Counted from the stretch's first letter, positions 1 to 8,033 are shown. The stretch: DNA of 64,000 bases from Levilactobacillus brevis ATCC 14869 = DSM 20054 (GCF_001433855.1 NZ_AZCP01000004.1:270894-334893); one strand, 5' to 3'. The notes: generated by a model from the letters alone, not told the origin. A program made the numbers and translations.

Positions 1-137
1 TTTTTCTGCTGATAGATTTCCCAGGCGGCAGCACCGTCAGTGGCTGTTAGAACGTCAAAGTCTTCAAACGTTAATTCTTTGGCTACATAACTAGCGAGAC
101 CCTCTTCGTCTTCAACTAATAGAATGGTGTTCTTCAT
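1..137 (-). CDS. Response regulator receiver domain, partial (N-terminus only)
   Basis: The first 45 residues of a two-component response regulator; the rest lies beyond the left edge. The protein opens MKNTILLVEDEEGLASYV, the usual beta-1 strand followed by the acidic Mg2+-binding pair of a CheY-like fold, and continues to an ATDG/WEIYQQK segment typical of alpha-2. The phosphorylated aspartate and the output domain are not visible, so I cannot say whether it is OmpR-type. The start is set by a GGAGC Shine-Dalgarno site just upstream of ATG. The promoter should lie in the divergent spacer shared with the small secreted protein at 313. Confidence 0.85.
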   Translation of the reverse strand, partial: MKNTILLVEDEEGLASYVAKELTFEDFDVLTATDGAAAWEIYQQK

Positions 138-312
138 GTAGGTTGCTCCTTAGTGTGACGTGATTTGTTGGCATGATACCATAATTCGGCAAGTGAAAAA
201 TAAGAAATTCATAGATAAAGCTTAATGTCATTTCAAGATTGTTTGGCGTTGTGATGGTATAACTAGATTATCGAATGACAACAACTAACCCAAAATTTGA
301 GGAGTGGTTAAA

Positions 313-609
313 ATGACTAAAGTGAAAGCAATGGTAACCAAAATGATGTTAGGCGCGATGACGGTAGCAACGTTGATGGCGACCTCCGCAGGGGCTTCCG
401 CCGCAACAGTGACGTCTAATGTAACGGCGCCAGAAATGGCGGTAGCAACGACGGTTAAGCTGGACACACACGCTAATACCGAGATTCAACCGACTAAGAT
501 TCATTTGAAGCGGGTAACTACCAAAGCCATTTCTAACCAAGTACAAACGGCCGTAGACGCAAGTGCGTTGAATTTGGATCAACAGCATCGCGATCGGCAA
601 CTAAAGTAA
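313..609 (+). CDS. Small secreted protein of unknown function
   Basis: A 98-residue protein that I do not recognise. The ATG at 313 is preferred over the GTG at 304 because GAGGAG lies about 8 bases before it. The N-terminus has several lysines (KVKAMVTK), a hydrophobic stretch (MMLGAMTVATLMATSAG) and an ASA-A type signal peptidase I site near residue 30, so it is probably exported. The mature part is about 65 residues, polar, threonine- and alanine-rich, without cysteine or an anchor motif. It is a single-gene unit followed by a terminator at 661. Confidence 0.7.
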   Translation: MTKVKAMVTKMMLGAMTVATLMATSAGASAATVTSNVTAPEMAVATTVKLDTHANTEIQPTKIHLKRVTTKAISNQVQTAVDASALNLDQQHRDRQLK

Positions 610-660
610 GCATACCGAATCAAGCTTAACGGCAACCAAACAGAACAGAAGCTAATTGAC

Positions 661-691
661 CAGTAGTGGCGAGACCGCTACTGATTTTTTA
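661..691 (+). terminator. Rho-independent terminator after the small secreted protein
   Basis: Stem CAGTAGTGG / CCGCTACTG with a short loop, followed by six T residues. Confidence 0.8.
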
Positions 692-736
692 GTTAGATTT
701 ATTTTAGCATAATGGTAGTGCTGTTAACGGACTATT

Positions 737-781
737 AAAAATGGTACCCTCAGAAATTAACTTTCTGAGAGTACCATTTTT
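737..781. terminator. Bidirectional terminator between convergent genes
   Basis: Long perfect arms around AATGGTAC-CTCAGAAA and TTTCTGAGAGTACCATT, A-tract before and T-tract after. It serves the SDR-like gene on the minus strand (ends at 818) and backs up the terminator at 661. Confidence 0.85.
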
Positions 782-817
782 CCTGTCAGTCATACACGTT
801 TATATGCGAATAAGCGA

Positions 818-1459
818 CTAACGTAAGGCCTCGGCAACAGGCGTGTTACCATTGACCAGTTCAATAATTTGTTTAGGTTGGGGATGCTTGACCACGGCAA
901 CCACGGCAGCGGCGACATCACGACGGGTGATCTTTTTCGTGTCACTGGTGGCGGGATCTAATGAGATCTGACCGGTTGGGGCATCGTTGGTTAAAGCGCC
1001 TGGCCGCAAAATAGTGTAATCTAAGTCTGTTCGGTGGCGTAACCACTGGTCGGCATAGTATTTGGCAACGTAGTATGGTCGAATACCGGATTGATTCCAG
1101 AAAGCACGATCGTCCGTTCCAAGTGCACTAATGAGAATGAAGCGTTTGATATCAGCCAATTCAGTGGCGTGCATAGCTTTGACAGCGCCATCCAAATCAA
1201 TATTGAGCGTCATGTCATCACCGGTACTGCCACCAGAGCCAGCAGCAAAAACGACCGTATCAACACCGGCCATAGCGGGCACCATATCTTCAGCGGTCCC
1301 TAACAGATCAATGGTCCTTGGTTGACCACCAAGTTGCGTGATCGTATCGGCTTGTTCAGCGTTGCGAATACCGCCATAGACGGCTTCCCCAGTTGCTGCG
1401 AGTTGCTTAACGATGTGTTGGCCAACTTGACCATGGGCGCCAATAATTAATGTTGTCAT
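818..1459 (-). CDS. NAD(P)-binding atypical SDR (NAD(P)H-binding/NmrA-like)
   Basis: A 213-residue Rossmann protein of the atypical short-chain dehydrogenase (SDR_a5, YwnB/NmrA-like) group. The dinucleotide loop is GAHGQVG at residues 7-13. The DTVVFAAGSGG segment and the YYVAKYYADQWLRHRTDLDYTILRPG region are the standard marks of this group, which often contains NADPH-dependent or regulatory proteins with no known substrate. Start: AGGAGG lies 7 bases before the ATG at 1459. It is a single gene, divergent from ndh. Reaction unknown; fold assignment is solid. Confidence 0.85.
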   Translation of the reverse strand: MTTLIIGAHGQVGQHIVKQLAATGEAVYGGIRNAEQADTITQLGGQPRTIDLLGTAEDMVPAMAGVDTVVFAAGSGGSTGDDMTLNIDLDGAVKAMHATELADIKRFILISALGTDDRAFWNQSGIRPYYVAKYYADQWLRHRTDLDYTILRPGALTNDAPTGQISLDPATSDTKKITRRDVAAAVVAVVKHPQPKQIIELVNGNTPVAEALR

Positions 1460-1590
1460 CCAAAAAACCTCCTATACAAAAATAACTTTACTAACCCATA
1501 CGATAACGGTTTTTAAAAATAAAGTCAGCTATTGTGACTTAATCAGCCTGAGACGTTGTTAAATCGGCAATTAAATTGTGTACAGTTGTC

Positions 1591-1647
1591 TTGTGAAAAA
1601 GATTACGATGCTTTCAGACTGGTTTTTCACCCGATAAGCCGTATAAT
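1591..1647 (+). promoter_or_regulatory. Probable ndh promoter with flanking inverted repeat
   Basis: A TATAAT box at 1642-1647. The -35 region is weak. GTGAAAAA (1593-1600) and TTTTTCAC (1623-1630) form a perfect 8-base inverted repeat around the expected -35 position, suggesting a regulator site. The TTGTGAA half resembles a Rex half-site, but the spacing is wrong for a Rex box. Confidence 0.5.
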
Positions 1648-1666
1648 AGAAGTAAATCATCTCTAG

Positions 1667-1759
1667 CAATTAGTTCACCCACTAGTTCCGATGGGGGGAG
1701 TGGTGGTGCTTAGCCGAAATTGTAACCGGTTAACTGGTTAAACGGTTGCGAACTAATTG
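1667..1759 (+). ncRNA. Structured 5' leader of ndh (candidate regulatory RNA)
   Basis: CAATTAGTTC (1667-1676) and GAACTAATTG (1750-1759) form a perfect 10-bp closing stem. Inside are a hairpin CACCCACT / AGTGGTG with a GGGGGG loop (1676-1705) and a hairpin TAACC / GGTTA (1723-1740). This looks like a closed multi-branch junction between the promoter and the ndh Shine-Dalgarno site. No terminator is present, so any control would be at translation or stability. I do not recognise a known riboswitch class. Confidence 0.4.
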
Positions 1760-1798
1760 AACGTGAGAAGAACTTTATTAGAAAAGGGGTCGTTTATT

Positions 1799-3010
1799 AT
1801 GGCAACGATTTTAGTTCTCGGTGGCGGTTATGCAGGCATGCGGGCCATCAAGTTCTTACAGCGGGAGGTTCCGAGTGACGATCAGATTATTCTGGTCGAC
1901 AAGACGAGCACGCACACGGAAAAAACCAATTTACACGAGGTGGCCGCAGGAACAATTGCACCTGATCGGATCACTTATGAAATTAATGATGTTATTGGTA
2001 AGCGGGTCACATTTATTCAAGATGAAGTGACCAATGTGGACGTGGACAGCAAGCAGGTTACACTGGTCGATCATGATCCAATCACGTATGATTATCTAAT
2101 CCTGGCGTTAGGCTTTCAATCCGAAACCTTTGGCTTAAAGGGTGCGGTTGAAAATGCCTTGCCAATGGATGACTTGCAGACGTCAGAGGCGGTTTATCAA
2201 CATATTGAAGCCAAGGCTAAGGGTTATGCTGAAAGTCAAGATCCGAATGACTTAACGATCGCAGTGTGTGGGGCCGGCTTTACGGGAATTGAACTGTTGG
2301 GTGAATTAAGCCAATCGTTACCAAAGCTCCAAACGCGGTACAATACGCCGGCATTTAAAGTTATCTGCTTAGAAATGGGTAAGACCATTTTGCCAATGTT
2401 TGATAAATCCTTGGCAGATTACGCCATGAAATTTATGGCAAAGCACAATATCGAAATGAAGTTAGGCGCAGCCATTACGGAAATCAAACCGGGGGCAGTG
2501 GTCTACAAGGACAAGAACACGGATGATGAACAGGAGCATGAAGTTGCTGCTAATACCATTGTCTGGACGGTGGGGGTCAGTGGCTCACACGTGATGGCGG
2601 ATTCTGGTTTTGAACAACGACGAAACCGGGTAGTGGTCAAGGACGATTTGAGTCTAGAAGGCCATCCAGAAGTTTACGTGATTGGTGACGTTGCCGCAGT
2701 GATGGACCCGCAAAGTAATCGACCATATCCAACGACTGCCCAGATTGCACTGGCTTGTGGGGCGCATGCGGCCAAGAACATTGGCCTGATGTTACGTGGT
2801 CATGAGACCCGTCCATTTGTTTACAAATCCAGCGGTACGGTTGCTTCCTTGAGCGATCGTGACGGGATTGGTGAAATCTTCAGTAGCAATAAAAAGGTGC
2901 ACGGTTACCTAGCCTCAGCCTTGAAGAAGGTCATTACCGACCGTTCACTGATGGAAAGTGCGCATTTGAGCACGACGTTAGCTAAAGGCCGTTTCGATCT
3001 GTATCACTAA
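1799..3010 (+). CDS. ndh: Type II NADH dehydrogenase (NDH-2), FAD-dependent
   Basis: A 403-residue single-subunit NADH:quinone oxidoreductase family protein, expected at the inner face of the membrane, passing electrons from NADH to a quinone without pumping protons. An N-terminal FAD-binding loop GGGYAGMRA is followed by the NADH-binding loop GAGFTGIELLGEL near residue 160 and a third motif VYVIGDVAA near residue 300, in the order expected for NDH-2. The C-terminus is basic and hydrophobic, fitting membrane association. Start: ATG 1799 with GAAAAGGGG before it; the TTG at 1757 would fall in the leader stem. Respiratory chains in lactic acid bacteria need external haem or menaquinone, so the role may depend on the environment. 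Confidence 0.9.
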   Translation: MATILVLGGGYAGMRAIKFLQREVPSDDQIILVDKTSTHTEKTNLHEVAAGTIAPDRITYEINDVIGKRVTFIQDEVTNVDVDSKQVTLVDHDPITYDYLILALGFQSETFGLKGAVENALPMDDLQTSEAVYQHIEAKAKGYAESQDPNDLTIAVCGAGFTGIELLGELSQSLPKLQTRYNTPAFKVICLEMGKTILPMFDKSLADYAMKFMAKHNIEMKLGAAITEIKPGAVVYKDKNTDDEQEHEVAANTIVWTVGVSGSHVMADSGFEQRRNRVVVKDDLSLEGHPEVYVIGDVAAVMDPQSNRPYPTTAQIALACGAHAAKNIGLMLRGHETRPFVYKSSGTVASLSDRDGIGEIFSSNKKVHGYLASALKKVITDRSLMESAHLSTTLAKGRFDLYH

Positions 3011-3060
3011 AAAAACTAACAGAATAGAAGCAATATCGATACGATTAATTGTAAAGATCA

Positions 3061-3098
3061 GCCCCTCGAAATCAAACAGATTTTCGAGGGGCTTTTTG
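3061..3098 (+). terminator. Terminator of ndh
   Basis: GCCCCTCGAAA / TTTTCGAGGGGC stem followed by TTTTT. Confidence 0.9.
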
Positions 3099-3123
3099 GT
3101 GTTTAGTTAGGAGGAGACTTGTG

Positions 3124-3227
3124 ATGGCCTTTGGCACCGATAGTGGGGGATACTGAACTCAATAATTAATGATGGTCGGGCAGTTTATAATCTGTACACG
3201 GTCGGCAAACAGGGTTATTACGCGTAG
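3124..3227 (+). pseudogene. Tiny frameshifted ORF, unknown protein
   Basis: AGGAGGAG is followed by GTGATG at 3121-3126 and reads MAFGTDSGGY then stops. Adding one base to the G-run at about 3144-3148 would restore a frame ending ILNSIINDGRAVYNLYTV and GKQGYYA before TAG at 3225-3227, about 34 residues. The good ribosome site and protein-like second frame suggest a small gene broken by a one-base indel, or a sequence error. I do not recognise the product. The rest of 3099-3310 holds only the upstream region of ogt. Confidence 0.35.
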
Positions 3228-3310
3228 TTGAGATTAATTTACGCTTACGGTTTGATTTTGTTCCAGTGGCGGTTTAATGGTAAAATACAGAGAAAAAGGG
3301 GGGGAGCGGG

Positions 3311-3829
3311 ATGCTACAAAAGCAATTAACGACGCCACTAGGGCCAGTTACCGCGATGTCAGATGGGCTATCCTTGATGGGCCTGTGGTTTACCGATCAA
3401 AAGTATTATGGTAGCACCTTGCCTAAACTAACGGTTATTAGTGACCGACCGATTTTTACCCGGGTGCAAATGTGGCTGGATGCCTATTTTGCGGGTGATC
3501 AGCCAGCCATTGATTTTCCAGTCCGTCCACAGGGAACGCCGTTTCGCCAAGCGGTCTGGCAGCAATTACGGGAAATTCCTTATGGTACGGTGCTGACTTA
3601 TGGTCAGTTAGCGACCCAACTTAGCGAGCAGTTAGGCCACTTTGTCGGGGGCCAAGCTATTGGCGGGGCAGTTGGACATAATCCGATTAGTCTAGTGATT
3701 CCCTGTCATCGGGTAGTGGCGAGCGATGGGGCATTAACGGGGTATGCCGGCGGCTTGGACCGTAAGCGAGCGCTGTTGCAATTAGAAGGCAGCTTAGCGG
3801 CTGGTTATGAGCAAGTTCCGCTGGCTTAA
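3311..3829 (+). CDS. ogt: Methylated-DNA--protein-cysteine methyltransferase
   Basis: A 172-residue suicide repair protein that moves the methyl group from O6-methylguanine to its own cysteine. The active-site motif IPCHRVV places the acceptor at Cys132. It is preceded by the winged-helix DNA-binding segment YGTVLTYGQLA, and GYAGGLDRKRALL follows near residue 145 as the substrate-loop signature. Length matches Ogt/AGT of Gram-positive bacteria. A G-rich ribosome site (AAAAAGGGGGGGGAG) lies just before the ATG. Stands alone. Confidence 0.95.
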   Translation: MLQKQLTTPLGPVTAMSDGLSLMGLWFTDQKYYGSTLPKLTVISDRPIFTRVQMWLDAYFAGDQPAIDFPVRPQGTPFRQAVWQQLREIPYGTVLTYGQLATQLSEQLGHFVGGQAIGGAVGHNPISLVIPCHRVVASDGALTGYAGGLDRKRALLQLEGSLAAGYEQVPLA

Positions 3830-3860
3830 GGAAAAATATTAAGTTTGGGAAATAATAATT

Positions 3861-3909
3861 AATTGTGTGCAAAACTATGGCACAATTTTGGGGCTAATTG
3901 TGCTATAAT
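3861..3909 (+). promoter_or_regulatory. Extended -10 promoter with a strong dyad operator
   Basis: GCACAATT (3880-3887) and AATTGTGC (3896-3903) form a perfect 8-base dyad with an 8-base spacer. It directly abuts TATAAT at 3904-3909, which has an extended TGC. A third AATTGTG copy lies at 3861-3867. There is no good -35, as in promoters that depend on the extended -10. The transcript would run toward the broken tetR gene. The binding protein is unknown. Confidence 0.5.
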
Positions 3910-3990
3910 CAAGGCTGTTCAAGGGCCGATAAAGACGATTATCAACATACATAATCGGTCAATGATTAAACGAGTTTTTTCACAAAAGGG

Positions 3991-4019
3991 GTTTCTTCTC
4001 TCGCTGAAACGCGTATAAT
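3991..4019 (+). promoter_or_regulatory. Probable tetR promoter with operator-like repeat
   Basis: TATAAT at 4014-4019 with a TTTCTT-like -35. GTTTC (3991-3995) and GAAAC (4006-4010) form an inverted repeat between the two, a common place for autoregulation by a TetR protein. Confidence 0.4.
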
Positions 4020-4049
4020 TTTAGTCAGCTTAGGACGTTAGTTAAGATT

Positions 4050-4080
4050 ACTAGCTTCTGGGGGGAAACTAGTGGTTTTT
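4050..4080 (+). other. Stem-loop with G6 loop ahead of tetR
   Basis: ACTAG (4050-4054) and CTAGT (4069-4073) enclose a loop with GGGGGG and are followed by GGTTTTT. It could act as a weak attenuator before the tetR start. Read on the other strand, the loop is C6. Confidence 0.35.
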
Positions 4081-4124
4081 AACGCTAAATATACGATGGT
4101 GTATGAATGATTGGAGGTATCACG

Positions 4125-4690
4125 ATGGCTGCATCAGAAACTAAGGAGCGGATTGCGGAGGCCTTGGCTTCGTTGCTGAACCACAATACGTTTGATAAGA
4201 TCACGGTTCGTGAAATTGCGGACGAGGCGGAAGTTCATCGAAAGACGTTTTATTACTATTTCGCCGATAAGTATGAACTACTGGCATTTGTATACGAGCA
4301 CTTCATAGTGGAGTCACCTCGACACGAACAACCAGTTGCCTTGACCTTAGAGAATTGGCGTCCAGCAGTAATTCAATTACTGGAACGGATCGCTGATAAT
4401 TCAAAGATTTTCTTAAATGCTTACCCTTTGATGATGGGGTTTGGCGGCAATCAACGAATGAATTTGTGGCAGCACGATTATCCATTTTGCTTCACGCAAT
4501 GCCAGAGTATCGTTATTTAAAAGAAGATGTGATTGAAACGTCGGCAGAGTTTATTGCTGCTGGGGCGTTAGGCATCATTAATAAATGGGCCAATGATAAC
4601 TTCACGGCGAGTCCGCGGACGGTCTTGGACCAAATTACCACCGCTAATCGATTATTCAATGGTATTTTGGACCGTTGGAAGTTAAGTTAG
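4125..4690 (+). pseudogene. TetR/AcrR family regulator, frameshifted
   Basis: The first part has a clear TetR helix-turn-helix (KITVREIADEAEVHRKTFYYYFADKYELL, residues about 20-50) and a helical ligand-binding start. The frame then runs into an unrelated tail (WQHDYPFCFTQCQ) and stops at 4520. The following frame continues with a natural TetR C-terminus (LSILLHAMPEYRYLKEDVIE to the end at 4690). The switch lies around 4445-4475 and needs a net loss of one base (or gain of two). ATG 4125 is chosen because GGAGG precedes it by about 8 bases. It may once have controlled the aldehyde dehydrogenase downstream. A sequencing error cannot be excluded. Confidence 0.8.
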
Positions 4691-4698
4691 TCAAAACG

Positions 4699-4727
4699 AG
4701 TTGTCAGGAAACTGACAACTTTTTTTG
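4699..4727 (+). terminator. Terminator after tetR
   Basis: AGTTGTCAG / CTGACAACT stem with a T7 tract. Confidence 0.9.
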
Positions 4728-4905
4728 TGGTTTATTTTTGCCAAAATGCAACCGGTTGAAAACGGTTAAATAAGCTAGTTTCACTAATTATTTGAACTAA
4801 TTATCACAAACAAAACGGTGGTATTTGGGCGATTTGACTAGTATAGTCATGTCTGTAAGGGGCATCTTGTGAAACTGGCGGGCCCCATTAAGGAGGAAAT
4901 AAACG

Positions 4906-6321
4906 ATGGCATATCAAACGACCAATCCTTATACGAATGAAGTGGTAAAGACCTATGAAAATGCGACCGCTGACGAGATTGAAGCGAGTCTGGCACAAGC
5001 ACAAAAACTTTATAAACAATGGCGTAATGATCCAGTTAGCAGTCGGATTCCCGTGTTGCGGAAATTAGCACAAATTTTCCGCGATGAAACGGACGATCTG
5101 GCGAAAGTGTTGACCACAGAGATGGGCAAACTATTCGTTGAAGCGCAGGGTGAAGTCCAATTATGTGCGATGATTGCGGACTACTACGCAGAGCACGCTG
5201 AAGACTTATTAAAACCACGGAAAATTGAGTCAATTTCCGGTGACGCACAGCTTGAGAATCATCCGTTGGGTGTATTGATGGCCGTTGAGCCATGGAATTT
5301 CCCATACTACCAAATGATGCGGATCTTCGCGCCTAACTTTGCGGTTGGCGATCCGATTGTGTATAAGCATGCGGCAATCACGCCAGCTGCGGCTTTGGCG
5401 TTTGAAGATGCAGTCAAGCGCGCTGGTGCGCCGGCCGGTGCGCTAAAGAACTTGTTCTTATCCTATGATCAAGTATCAACGGTGGTGGCTGATAAACGGG
5501 TTCAGGGTGTCGCTTTAACCGGTTCAGAACGTGGTGGTGTTGCCGTAGCCGAAGAGGCTGGTAAGCATTTGAAAAAGACGACAATGGAGCTTGGTGGGGT
5601 AGATGCGTTCATCGTCGCTCACGATGCCAATATGGACGATGTTAAGGCAATTGCGCCTCGGGCACGGTTATATAATGCTGGGCAAGTCTGCACGTCATCC
5701 AAGCGCTTTATCGTTACTGCTAACCACTATGATGAATTCCTAGAGTCCTTAAAGGCAGCCTTTGCTTCCGTTAAGATGGGTGACCCGATGGATCCCAAAA
5801 CAACCTTGGCGCCGATGAATTCACGTAAGGCAAAAGAAAAGTTACAGAAGCAAGTTGATGAGGCATTGACGAACGGTGCAACCGCCTATTACGTTCATGA
5901 ACCGATTGACAGTGACGGGCAATTCTTTATGCCAACGATTTTGACGGATATCACCAAAGATAACCCCGCCTATGGTAAAGAAATGTTTGGACCGGTCGCC
6001 CAGGTCTACAAGGTCGCTGATGATGACGAAGCAGTGGCTTTGGCAAATGATGCGGACTACGGCTTAGGTGGCATTGTCTTTGCGGGTAGTGCAGAAGCTG
6101 GTGCTGAATTGGCTTCACGAATTGAAACAGGCATGGTCTTCGTCAATACGTTCTTCAGTTCCTTGCCAGAACTAGAATTTGGCGGTGTGAAGAGATCTGG
6201 TTTTGGCCGCGAATTGGGTCAGACGGGGATCTCCAGCTTTGTTAACCAAGAGTTAGTGGTTAAACGTGAGCACCCTAATGATAATGAAGCCGGCGGATTA
6301 GTTCTGCCACATAAATTTTAG
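4906..6321 (+). CDS. gabD: Aldehyde dehydrogenase, probable NAD(P)+ succinate-semialdehyde dehydrogenase
   Basis: A 471-residue cytoplasmic aldehyde dehydrogenase that oxidises an aldehyde to the acid with NAD(P)+. All core residues are present: Asn131 in EPWNFP, the general base Glu228 in TMELGGVDAF, and the nucleophile Cys262 in NAGQVCTSSKR. The C-terminal FGGVKRSGFGRELG motif is typical of the SSADH/GabD group. The succinate-semialdehyde preference is inferred from this resemblance; the true substrate is not shown. AAGGAGG lies just before the ATG. Paired AACCGGTT/AACGGTT boxes at 4750-4767 lie upstream and also occur before ndh. Confidence 0.85.
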   Translation: MAYQTTNPYTNEVVKTYENATADEIEASLAQAQKLYKQWRNDPVSSRIPVLRKLAQIFRDETDDLAKVLTTEMGKLFVEAQGEVQLCAMIADYYAEHAEDLLKPRKIESISGDAQLENHPLGVLMAVEPWNFPYYQMMRIFAPNFAVGDPIVYKHAAITPAAALAFEDAVKRAGAPAGALKNLFLSYDQVSTVVADKRVQGVALTGSERGGVAVAEEAGKHLKKTTMELGGVDAFIVAHDANMDDVKAIAPRARLYNAGQVCTSSKRFIVTANHYDEFLESLKAAFASVKMGDPMDPKTTLAPMNSRKAKEKLQKQVDEALTNGATAYYVHEPIDSDGQFFMPTILTDITKDNPAYGKEMFGPVAQVYKVADDDEAVALANDADYGLGGIVFAGSAEAGAELASRIETGMVFVNTFFSSLPELEFGGVKRSGFGRELGQTGISSFVNQELVVKREHPNDNEAGGLVLPHKF

Positions 6322-6326
6322 CGAGT

Positions 6327-6364
6327 AAAAAAGCCGCTAGCATAAAAGTGCTGGCGGCTTTTTT
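6327..6364. terminator. Bidirectional terminator between gabD and the IclR gene
   Basis: AAGCCGCTAGCA / TGCTGGCGGCTT stem, A-tract on one side and T-tract on the other. Confidence 0.85.
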
Positions 6365-6368
6365 GACG

Positions 6369-7127
6369 TTATAGGGATTGCACAATACTGGCCTGCGCGA
6401 TTTTAGCGAGGTCAATAAAAGTGGCTTGCCGCTCTGGCGACATGCGATATTTCGGTGTGGTAATTGAAAAGGCGCCATATAGGTGATTAGCCTTGACTAA
6501 GGCAAATCCAATACAATACACGTCGGGTTCGTTTTCCTCATTATCAATCGAGTAACCGCGTTGACGAATACGCGTGAGATCTTGTTTCAAAGCAGTCTCT
6601 GACGTAATCGTATTGGGACCAATCTGTTGCAGTGGTCGTACCTGATCTAAATAATCTGCGAGCGCGCTGTCATCCAGAGTTGCAAGCATCGCTTTACCCA
6701 TGGAAGAAGAATAAAGGTTCATACTACCGCCGATATGTGATTTGAGATTGACACTTTGGGGGCTTTCGTACTTTTCCACTAGCGTTACTTGATGATGGGC
6801 AATGACACCCAAGTTAATGGTTTCTGAAGTCTGATCGCGTAATTTTGAAAGGGGACCACGAGCCATATCACGAATATCGAAATCTTCGGCAACCCGTTGA
6901 CCATAGCGAAAAAGTTCCATGCCTAACTGATAGTTTTTACCATCGCCAGTTCGGGTAACGAACCCGAGAACATCCAGGGTCGTTAAAATCTTTAACACCG
7001 TCGAGCTGGTCATATCGATCCCCTGACTGATTTCTTTCAAAGTGGGATTAGTTTCTGATTGTGCAATAAAGTCCATGATTTCTTTTGCCCGTACAAGGAC
7101 CGTACCATATAATTTGGTTTCTGGCAT
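6369..7127 (-). CDS. IclR family transcriptional regulator (KdgR-like)
   Basis: A 252-residue regulator with an N-terminal winged helix-turn-helix (residues about 8-65: LKEISQGIDMTSSTVLKILTTL) and a C-terminal IclR effector domain (residues about 80-250). The latter includes SSMGKAMLA and the GYSIDNEENEPDVYCIGFAL segment that lines the effector pocket in this family. KdgR-type IclR proteins bind 2-keto-3-deoxygluconate and repress uronate genes; its position beside the kdu/kdg operon suggests the same role, which is inference. Start: ATG 7127 with GGAGTG about 7 bases before. It reads away from the operon, with a TIM-barrel gene and a small gene between. Confidence 0.85.
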   Translation of the reverse strand: MPETKLYGTVLVRAKEIMDFIAQSETNPTLKEISQGIDMTSSTVLKILTTLDVLGFVTRTGDGKNYQLGMELFRYGQRVAEDFDIRDMARGPLSKLRDQTSETINLGVIAHHQVTLVEKYESPQSVNLKSHIGGSMNLYSSSMGKAMLATLDDSALADYLDQVRPLQQIGPNTITSETALKQDLTRIRQRGYSIDNEENEPDVYCIGFALVKANHLYGAFSITTPKYRMSPERQATFIDLAKIAQASIVQSL

Positions 7128-7250
7128 ACTGGTTCACTCCATAATTTCCGAATAAGAAATGCTTATGACCTAATATTACGCATTTTGCGATTAAAAGTAA
7201 ACGGAAGCGTTATGAAGACGCTAGAAGTGCCAAAATTGGTGAGCCGAGCG

Positions 7251-7997
7251 CTAGTGAAAATCGCTCAGAAGCGCAATACCATGTTGAATTTCAGTAGTTG
7301 TAGCCGGATACTCTAAGGCGACAGGAACATCATTTGGTAGCTTTTGAAGTGCCTGCTGCCAGTCGATAATACCACGGTTTAAGGCAACCACCGTGGCTGC
7401 ACCCGATGATTTAAGTTGAACATTTTTAACGTGGATATAGCGGGTAAATTCGCTGAGCTTATCGGCCACGACCAACTCGTCTTCATTAACGAATCGCCAG
7501 TTACCTAAGTCAAAAACAAATTGAATATTAACACCAGCGGCGTTGACGGCAGTTAGGAAAGTGAGAATATTTTGAGAACTCCCGTTAGCAATTGTCTGGT
7601 CATTTTCAACGTTAAATTCAACTTCTGAGTTAGCATAGGGGGATAAAGCCGTTGCCAGATCACCGGTAAATGCTGCAAAATGACCAATGTTCATTTTGAG
7701 GGCGTGAACCCCCATGGCTTGGGCCTCAGCAAAATATGTAGGGAGATTGGGGTTAAGTGTCCCAGCGGAATCAAAGATTTTTTCCGGAACACTATAAAAT
7801 AACGTTAAGTGGTTTTCGCGGACAAAGTCCTTAATTGCAGGTGCCTCTTTGAGTGGATCAGAGAAAAATTCGCGGCGAACCTCTGCTTGGGCAATTCCCA
7901 AATGAACGATCCGTTGTAGCATGTTAAGTTGTGATTCGCCGGCCAGGTGCTGTTGGTTAAAAACGAGTGTATTGAGAACAATCTGTTGTTTATTCAT
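7251..7997 (-). CDS. Sugar phosphate isomerase/epimerase-like TIM-barrel protein
   Basis: A 248-residue protein of the xylose-isomerase-like TIM-barrel (AP endonuclease 2) superfamily. Metal-binding and barrel-end motifs can be seen: EVEFNVENDQ, FVFDLGNWRF, RYIHVKNVQL and PVALEYPAT, fitting the Glu/Asp/His/Glu metal site. The reaction is unknown; family members isomerise or epimerise keto-sugars. Start: ATG 7997, since GGAGGTG lies about 8 bases before it. Between the IclR gene and the kdu operon, it may handle a related keto-sugar acid. A cre-like site at 8034-8047 sits in its promoter region. Confidence 0.75.
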   Translation of the reverse strand: MNKQQIVLNTLVFNQQHLAGESQLNMLQRIVHLGIAQAEVRREFFSDPLKEAPAIKDFVRENHLTLFYSVPEKIFDSAGTLNPNLPTYFAEAQAMGVHALKMNIGHFAAFTGDLATALSPYANSEVEFNVENDQTIANGSSQNILTFLTAVNAAGVNIQFVFDLGNWRFVNEDELVVADKLSEFTRYIHVKNVQLKSSGAATVVALNRGIIDWQQALQKLPNDVPVALEYPATTTEIQHGIALLSDFH

Positions 7998-8033
7998 GAA
8001 AAAACACCTCCACTTTTTTAAAAGCACGCTTAT

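Noticed and set aside
1591-1630. Rex box ahead of ndh
   Set aside because: TTGTGAAAAA resembles half a Rex site, but the partner TTTTTCAC is 22 bases away; Rex needs a compact palindrome.
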